Shown piece after piece: positions 57,793-64,000 of a DNA stretch of 64,000 bases. Each line of letters opens with the position of its first letter. Position 1 is the first letter of the stretch. Under the pieces are notes generated by a model. That model was given only the letters and a program-made list of their open reading frames with translations. It was not told the DNA's origin and ran no database searches. The position numbers were made by a program, and so were the translations under genes. Source of the DNA: Symbiodinium microadriaticum. Lineage: Eukaryota; Sar; Dinophyceae; Suessiales; Symbiodiniaceae. The stretch is from assembly GCA_001939145.1 (NCBI GenBank), contig LSRX01000294.1:636296-700295 (forward strand), written 5' to 3'.

Positions 57793-59560
57793 TGGGGTTG
57801 GTTGAGGCTAAGTGGTGGAGTAGTGGGTAGGCGTGGCAGGTGGGCTACGTGGGGTAGGTGGGGTCAGTAGGAGAAAGGAACAGTTACAGTTCAGACAAAA
57901 GCAGTTACATCTAAGAACAAAATAGAAAGTTTACAATGAAGCCTGCTGCCGCCCTGGAACCTGAGCTTTCGCGTGCAGAATCCATATCCTAAAGTCCTAA
58001 ACCTAAACCTACACCCCCAAGTTCCGTCAATCCTGAACCCTCGGCTCCTTGGTGTAAAGTTTTCGATTGGCATAGGCATCTGGCGCTTTAGACTAGAAGT
58101 TTAGTGGGGGCCGTAACAGCTTTCAGGTTTGAGCTTCATGGAGCACTCTCAAGATTTAGGGTCTGGCCTTGGCGATATGAGAAAGGGTTGAGGGTTGGGG
58201 GGTTCCCAGTTTGAAGACTGGCTTGGTATGTTTTGGATTCTGGAGGCCACTTTTGGCATTGGTTTGTTGGTGCAGGAGTTTGCACGCGATCTGCCAAGCG
58301 AGTGGCTTCTATTCAAGGCACTCTTGCTATTATTTGTCGCCTCATAATCTCTCCATGGGTCCATAGTGCATTTCGTCCCAAAACACCCATTCTCGAGACC
58401 ACGAAGGCCCCATAGAAGAGTAACCCAGAGCTCTTTGAATGGCATTGAAAAGAAAGCGTGTTCTGGTTTTACAGTTTTATTTCGCAGCTGGCTTTCCGCA
58501 CCCTGAGGCCCCGGAAACTGTATCCAAAGGTGAAAGCACTGAACCCTGAACTCCTGTAGTCTCGAGCAAAGCCTTGCCATCGAAAGACCCCTTTGGCTTC
58601 CAGGATAGTGTGATTCTTGTTAGCTTATTATGATTCGCATGAACACATTTGTAGTACATTTGTAGTGTTTTTTGTTCATTACTACGGCTCGAGGCGGATG
58701 GACAACATCCTATCATCCATAGTGTCAGTTTTCTCTTAAATCCGATAGTTTAGTGCATTCTAGGCAACCAAGGATTCTGTCCGTCAGCATCTTTTTGTGA
58801 GGTTCCGGAAACGGTGTAGACGAAGCCGAGGCGGAGATCATGAAGTGAAGAGCAGCTGGCCCCATCTTAGGGGGATCTTGGATTCGAGGTCCCGAGGCTC
58901 CGAGCCCTTCTCCTCCTACCATTCGAGTAGAGATGGGAGTCTTAACACTAACCTATGTTGCAACATGATGTCTTCTGCTACAAGGTCTATGTGTTGAAGC
59001 GTTTGAGTGTTATGTTCTTGTGGTTTTGGATGTAAAACCTCAAACAACGGCTAAGTGTCCATAGGGCACAGCCTTTTGGATGTAGGGCTTGGAGCCTTCG
59101 GGTCACATAAATACACTTTGTAAGTTTAAGATCTAGGGTTTAAAAGTTTCGGTCGGGTTCCTAGCATGAACCAGCGGCTTTAAGTTCAACAGACAGTCTT
59201 GTCAAGGTGTTTTAAGGGTCCCTTAGCTGTCACGCACGGAAATCGAAACCACATAAGACTGGACCCAGGCTCGTGAAAGTTTGGAGCATTATTCCGATGA
59301 ATAAAATAGGTTTAGGGTCTAGGGTTTAGGGTTTATGACATGGGGATCATTAGAATCAGGGTTAGAGATTTGTAAGGCGTTCGAGGCCTGCTACCATCTA
59401 ACATCCTCAATGACGATCCCACACCTCACCTCCGACCAACCCTGAGCCACAATGTGTTTGGGTTTCAGTGTTTTAGGAAATCTCGGACTGAAGGCTCTCA
59501 CGACTGCATGGTTTTAGGGTTTCAGTGTTTTTGGGGCTTGAGGGTTTTAGGGTTTTGGAC
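57793..59560. other. No gene recognised
   Basis: Mixed-composition sequence with scattered TTTAGGG relics (59140, 59310, 59515). I see no domain or conserved motif on either strand. Confidence 0.5.
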
Positions 59561-59567
59561 TTAATGG

Positions 59568-60219
59568 TTGGAACTGCATGGTACTTATGTACTTCCGTTT
59601 TTCATTGTTCAGGTTATGCTGCTTTATTCGCAGTTGGCAGTAGTGACTGTTTGCTGTGCTTCCAAGTTTGCTGGCATCCCGTCTACGGTCCGCAGGAGCA
59701 CGTGCTCGTTCTTTTTTTTGAATTCTGCGAAATTGGTGTTGACGACTGCTGCTGCTAAGCTGCCCGTGGCGGGTGCAGTAAAGTCCTTCGTTCATGTCCC
59801 GGTTAGCCACATTGCTGAACGGGCTGGCTTCGCCCACGGCAAAGGCAAGTCCTTTAGACTGTCTGGTAACCACCCTAAACCCCTAAACCCTAAAGCCACT
59901 CCCTAGCCTCTCCTAGAAGCGCATGAACACGAACTCCCGCCCCCCTCAGACCATCGAGGTGAAGAAGTGGCATCGACGGAGTTGGCCGAGGAGAACGGGC
60001 TTTACGGCTTTTGCGTTGAAGGCTTTTGGGGTCTCGTCAGCTCCCAGGTCCTGGATCCCAAACCCTTGCTGCCTAAGCTTTCCACGCGTCGATGATCGCA
60101 AGTTCTCGCATCAATCGATCGAGGCGAAGCATCAGCTGAAATTGCGTGGGCGTGCGGAAGGAAAGCAAAAAGCCGTATGCTTTCTAGCTGATACCGTCAC
60201 GTCCACGCTTCACAACTGA
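59568..60219 (+). other. Two adjacent unassigned open frames
   Basis: Frames 59568-59906 (112 codons, with SFVHVPVSHIAERAGFAHGK) and 59923-60219 (98 codons, with SIEAKHQLKLRGRAEGKQ) are separated by a short CCCTAAA relic. Composition is coding-like in places, but I recognise no family. They could be exons of a second small gene or chance frames. Confidence 0.2.
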
Positions 60220-60379
60220 TTGATGTGCCTCCCCTGCAGTCAATATATGTACCTTGAAGGAATCCTGGCAGGCCCGAAACAGAAATCTCCAAGTCCCGCA
60301 ACTATCCACAGACTATTCGAGTTCCATCATCTCTACACCTCATTGCTACAAGGTTTTCAAGAGAAAACGGTATTATGTT

Positions 60380-61660
60380 CTACATGCTAAATCCTGTTCA
60401 TTACTTGTTTTTATGTTTTCAAAATATATAAAGCTGGGTATTCTTATGACATCTACCGATTCTTGGTGCGAATTTAGGATTTTGAAAATTTATTTATATA
60501 TGCTCTAGAACTTTCCCAGAAAAGCCAGAGATGTTAGGGCAGAAAAAATTTATGTTAGATTAAGAAAATTGGAAGAGAAATATAGATATAATAGCCATTT
60601 TTTTTCTGTCGTTATTATTAATCTTTCTAAATAGAAGAGAATAATAACAAGAAAAAAAAAGACTAATTTGGAAATTTTCTTGTAGATGATTAATTTATTT
60701 GATAGGTATTTGGTTGTGTTTTTCGTATATCATATTTGATTTGGTATAAAAATTTTGAATATTTTGACTCATTAAATTGAATAAAATATATCTAATTGCA
60801 AATGCATATAGAAATTATTGATATTTTTGATAATAGATTTTAATAGATATATTATGATTTGGTAGATACGATTAATTGATCGAAAAGTTTTTTGTCTCTT
60901 AAATAAAAGAGAAAAAAAATTGCAATTCTAAAAAGAAATTAAGAATTAATTGAAAGATATTTTTTTGTAATAAATGCATGAACTAAAATAAAAATATTAT
61001 AGAAAGAAAATTCAATACGAATTATTTAGAAGATTTTTCTTATAAGAATAGAAAATGATTTTAAAAATTGCGAAAATTTTGATCGATTAATGATGAGATA
61101 AAATTTTACACGAATGAATTATATTGATATATATATATATATAATTCTTGATAAATATAGAATATTGTTTCGATTTAAATGAAAACATTATATAAAAATA
61201 ATTTTGTATTTCTATTATCGATTCTCAATATTTAAAAATATATATGATTTCAAAAGCATTAATTTATAAATATTTGTAATAATACATGAAAAAAAATCTA
61301 TAAATATATTAATTAAATTATATTCATATAGATTTATGATAACTCGAGATTAATGGATAAAATAATTTGGTTGTATTATTGATTTATAAAATTTATATAA
61401 TTATTGCGATAAATTGATTGATCTTTTTTATATTTTGAATTAATATTTCTAAAAGATTTCATAATGCGAATAATATTACGATCTCAGAAATTATGATATA
61501 TATTTATAATTTGCAAGAAGATTTTTATTTGGAAATAAGTATATCGCTCTCGAAATTGATTGATTTTTTCGATATATACAATTTAAATTTGATAAAAAAA
61601 AATCATTCTCGGTACCTTTTGAATTATTATTTTACACGACTTTTATAAGAAAATTTCTTT
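60380..61660. other. Extremely A/T-rich island, no gene recognised
   Basis: Sequence is overwhelmingly A and T (AAATTTAT, GATAAATATAG and similar) with no TTTAGGG relics and no long frames. The shift from the flanks is abrupt on both sides. It is not a simple repeat. Confidence 0.8.
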
Positions 61661-62790
61661 TATGGACAATTTCGCTATTTCTTCTATATCTTCTAGGACA
61701 GGGGGACTCCGGACCTTTCGGATGATTCGTGGCTCTCCACGGCAAGGCCAGTCGAGTGAAAACTCATCAGGCCGCTGGGCGATAATGTCCGTCTTATATA
61801 TCGTCTTAATACGATGGATCGCCCGCGTCCGCGCACGACTACACGTGACCAGGTTTTCTTGATTGGCTTCTTCATGGTGAATCTCTCTAAAATGTTTGCA
61901 CACTTTCTCAGCACTCGAGATCTTGCTCTATTTTCCTACGCAAACGACGGATAAATTGGTCAAGTGGCTTTTACCCTAAGGATTCTGATGAAGATAATGC
62001 ACTCACTTATTTTATATTTATTTATTGATCTCGCGATAATATCGTCCAGTCGTATCTTTTTGAATCTCGTGGTCGTCATACCCTGCTGGAGCACTATGTA
62101 CACGGATCACAATATAAATCGATACTGTCAATATGCTTGAGTTTATCAAATGATGTCAACCAATTCGTTGGTTTCTTGCATGCTTGTGATGCCATTTGAA
62201 CGAGTTTGATCCTATCTCGTTTTTCTTGTAACAAATATGTGTAAGGTTATCCGCAGCGGCAAACTGAAAAAGCCACGGTTTAAATCCATTTCTCGATGTT
62301 TGTATTTGGTGGAAACAACAAAAGTCAAGGAAATGCTGCGTAACCAGAACATGCCAAGAAAACCATCACTTTCGCTTTTTATCGGGAAATAATCATCGAC
62401 TGTTACAACGCATGCACGGACGCACAAGCGCCATACATGCATATATCATATGCCCGCAGACACACATGAACTTTTATCTCTACATCTGAATGTACAAACA
62501 AATATAAAGCCCAAACATAACACAATAGTCAATGAAAAATAAAAAAAAATCAAATGTGGACAGAAAAACCAAAACAGTCAGAAATGAGACAATGGACATC
62601 CAAAGAGCACCAATTCAGAATCAGAGTTAAAAAAAATCAAGACCAACCACAAGAACACCAGAAGATGGAAATAGCAAAAATCAATGAAATGCCGCGTGAC
62701 CAGAACAAACCAAAAAAAAATCAAGAAATGTACAAACAAATGAATCGATTTATCGTGTTATTCGTGGATTTTGTGTTCTTGTTCCTGTAC
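61661..62790. other. Subtelomeric segment, no gene recognised
   Basis: Composition returns to mixed. A - strand frame of 86 codons (61643-61903) and a few others are unrecognised. AATGCTGCGTAACCAGAACA near 62330 is echoed by AATGCCGCGTGACCAGAACA near 62687. Confidence 0.4.
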
Positions 62791-62867
62791 ATGTGAATGT
62801 ACAAACAAATTTCGAGATGCAAATGTATAAATACATGTACACATAATATGTTTACATATATGTGCAT

Positions 62868-63410
62868 CTGCAGAAACATATACATGATAGATATCAGTGC
62901 ACAGCATTCTTTGCTGGCGTCTGGGTGCAAACTTAGTCGCTTCAGTGGATTTGAAAAAATTCTCAGGTGTCCAGAAGAATTGTTTCTTGCTTCCAAGCAT
63001 GAACTTTCCTCGGACCCAAAATCGCGCTCTCAAACCCAGCAGCCTTGCACGCATCCCGATACGTACTTGGTGGGACCGGGTGGGTCCGAGGTCTCTTTTG
63101 CGTGGGACCCAAATCGGGTGGGGCGCGGGCACGACCAACGTGGACCGCCGCCTCAACTTTTTTTTATTTTCACCAAATGCAACAAAAATTAAAGAATGTA
63201 TACACATTAAAACTTTCGTTTCCATTTCCCACACATAGCCACGCAACACATTTTCAAACTGCAGGTTTTTGGACTTGGCTATGTGTGGGAAACGCAAAGT
63301 TCTGTTTGAATTTTTTTTCAAATCCATCAAGACGTGGAAAAGAAACCAGACGCCAACAAAGAATGCAATGCGTTCACTGGTATCTATATGTATATGTTTA
63401 TGCATTTGTA
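62868..63410. mobile_element. Large subtelomeric foldback element
   Basis: GATATCAGTG..GCATTCTTTGCTGGCGTCTG..GGATTTGAAAAAATTC (62890-62966) is paired with its imperfect reverse complement at 63306-63395. A tight inner hairpin, TTTCCCACACATAGCCA (63225-63241) against TGGCTATGTGTGGGAAA (63276-63292), sits in the right half. No transposase was seen. The - strand frame of 246 codons through it is probably a by-product. Confidence 0.75.
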
Positions 63411-63925
63411 CATGCATGTAAAAAATTTTGATGAAACCTATCCGTAAACCCAACCGCAATTTCAAAAAAAACATGAATTTGGTTTTGTCAACAGCCATAA
63501 CATTGCCTATCAGGGTTTCCTGTTGTTAACGCGAAATTCATCATTTGTACACATTTTTTTAGCAGAGTCGAGCCAGCGGAACGGTGTAAATAAAATGAGG
63601 CGACCTTGGACTACTTTAATTGTATTGAAGTGAACAGAACCAAAACAAAAATTTGTGCACAAATAAATATATGTGTACGGTTATGTTTTTGCACATGTGA
63701 ATATATATATACATATATATTTTTGTCCATGTACATGAATATTCGTTTGAACTTTTACATGTACAGGTATAATCTGTGACAACCGGAAACAATCCTCCTA
63801 GAGACGCAATTAACATAAAAATCATTTCTTTGGAATTTTTTAATCTTGCTTGATTTTGTTATGATCTTCTTGTGATCTACCTGGATTTTTCGGTGATCTT
63901 TCTGTGGCTTTTTTTTCTTTGTATT

Positions 63926-64000
63926 GGGTTTAGGGTTTAGGGTTTAGGGTTTAGGGTTTAGGGTTTAGGGTTTAGGGTTTAGGGTTTAGGGTTTAGGGTT
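63926..64000 (+). repeat. Telomere, (TTTAGGG)n
   Basis: About ten and a half perfect 7-base units to the last base of the window. The G-rich strand runs 5' to 3' outward, as at a real chromosome end, unlike the degenerate internal tracts. Confidence 0.97.

Noticed and set aside
3500..59340. CRISPR-like regularly spaced repeats
   Set aside because: The repeated text is telomere-like and irregularly spaced. There are no unique equal-length spacers, and the genome is eukaryotic.
62758..63498. 246-codon - strand frame near the telomere
   Set aside because: Covers both arms of the foldback element and shows no recognisable domain or coding-like composition.
1..64000. tRNA, rRNA or spliced-leader genes
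   Set aside because: I looked for cloverleaf-like blocks, rRNA signatures and the dinoflagellate leader string, and saw nothing I could support by eye.

Overview
The window is the right end of a nuclear chromosome from a protist whose splicing and telomere look like those of a dinoflagellate. It ends in a perfect run of TTTAGGG units (63926-64000) on the strand and in the orientation expected of a true chromosome end. Degenerate telomere-like strings (TTTAGGG, TTTAGGGCT and their complements) are scattered throughout, in both orientations. Introns begin with GC about as often as with GT, sometimes with GA, and almost every 3' splice site reads AG|G. That mix is known from dinoflagellates, including Symbiodiniaceae. 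A chromerid or coccidian is a less likely alternative. No species is claimed.

One gene accounts for nearly all the recognisable coding sequence. About 40 short exons, 23 to 128 bp and most under 75 bp, lie in order on the + strand from 3007 to about 56294. Together they encode an RNA cytidine acetyltransferase of the NAT10/Kre33/TmcA family: the N-terminal half, the helicase-type ATPase core (Walker A at the 11522/12230 junction, Walker B at 17077), the GNAT acetyltransferase core (33219 and 34348), and the C-terminal tRNA/rRNA-binding part to the lysine-rich tail (56167). Reading frame and splice phase carry over exactly between most neighbouring exons, and no internal stop was seen in them. 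The extreme N-terminus (roughly 160 residues in the human protein) was not found and probably lies upstream of base 1. Several stretches (after residues GDPVE, after VKQMI, after VYLR, after RLRQ) have missing exons that I could not locate.

The introns, about 96-97% of the gene, hold degenerate telomere-like repeats, AT-rich and TACA/TATA microsatellites, minisatellites, and many short inverted-repeat (foldback or MITE-like) elements. At least five of these are recurring families or nested structures. Many introns are also flanked by matching direct repeats of 4-10 bp that span the splice sites, as expected if introns arose by insertion of mobile elements (introners).

Downstream of the gene (56.3-60.4 kb) is sequence without a recognised gene, including a degenerate 48-bp tandem repeat. 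From about 60.4 to 61.66 kb the sequence becomes extremely A/T-rich, unlike anything else here. From 61.66 to 63.92 kb is a subtelomeric segment with a large foldback, and then the telomere. The assembly has one 338-base gap (38016-38353) and single Ns at 5890, 19201, 23395 and 39964. Three of the single Ns sit between identical duplicated segments and look like imperfect joins.
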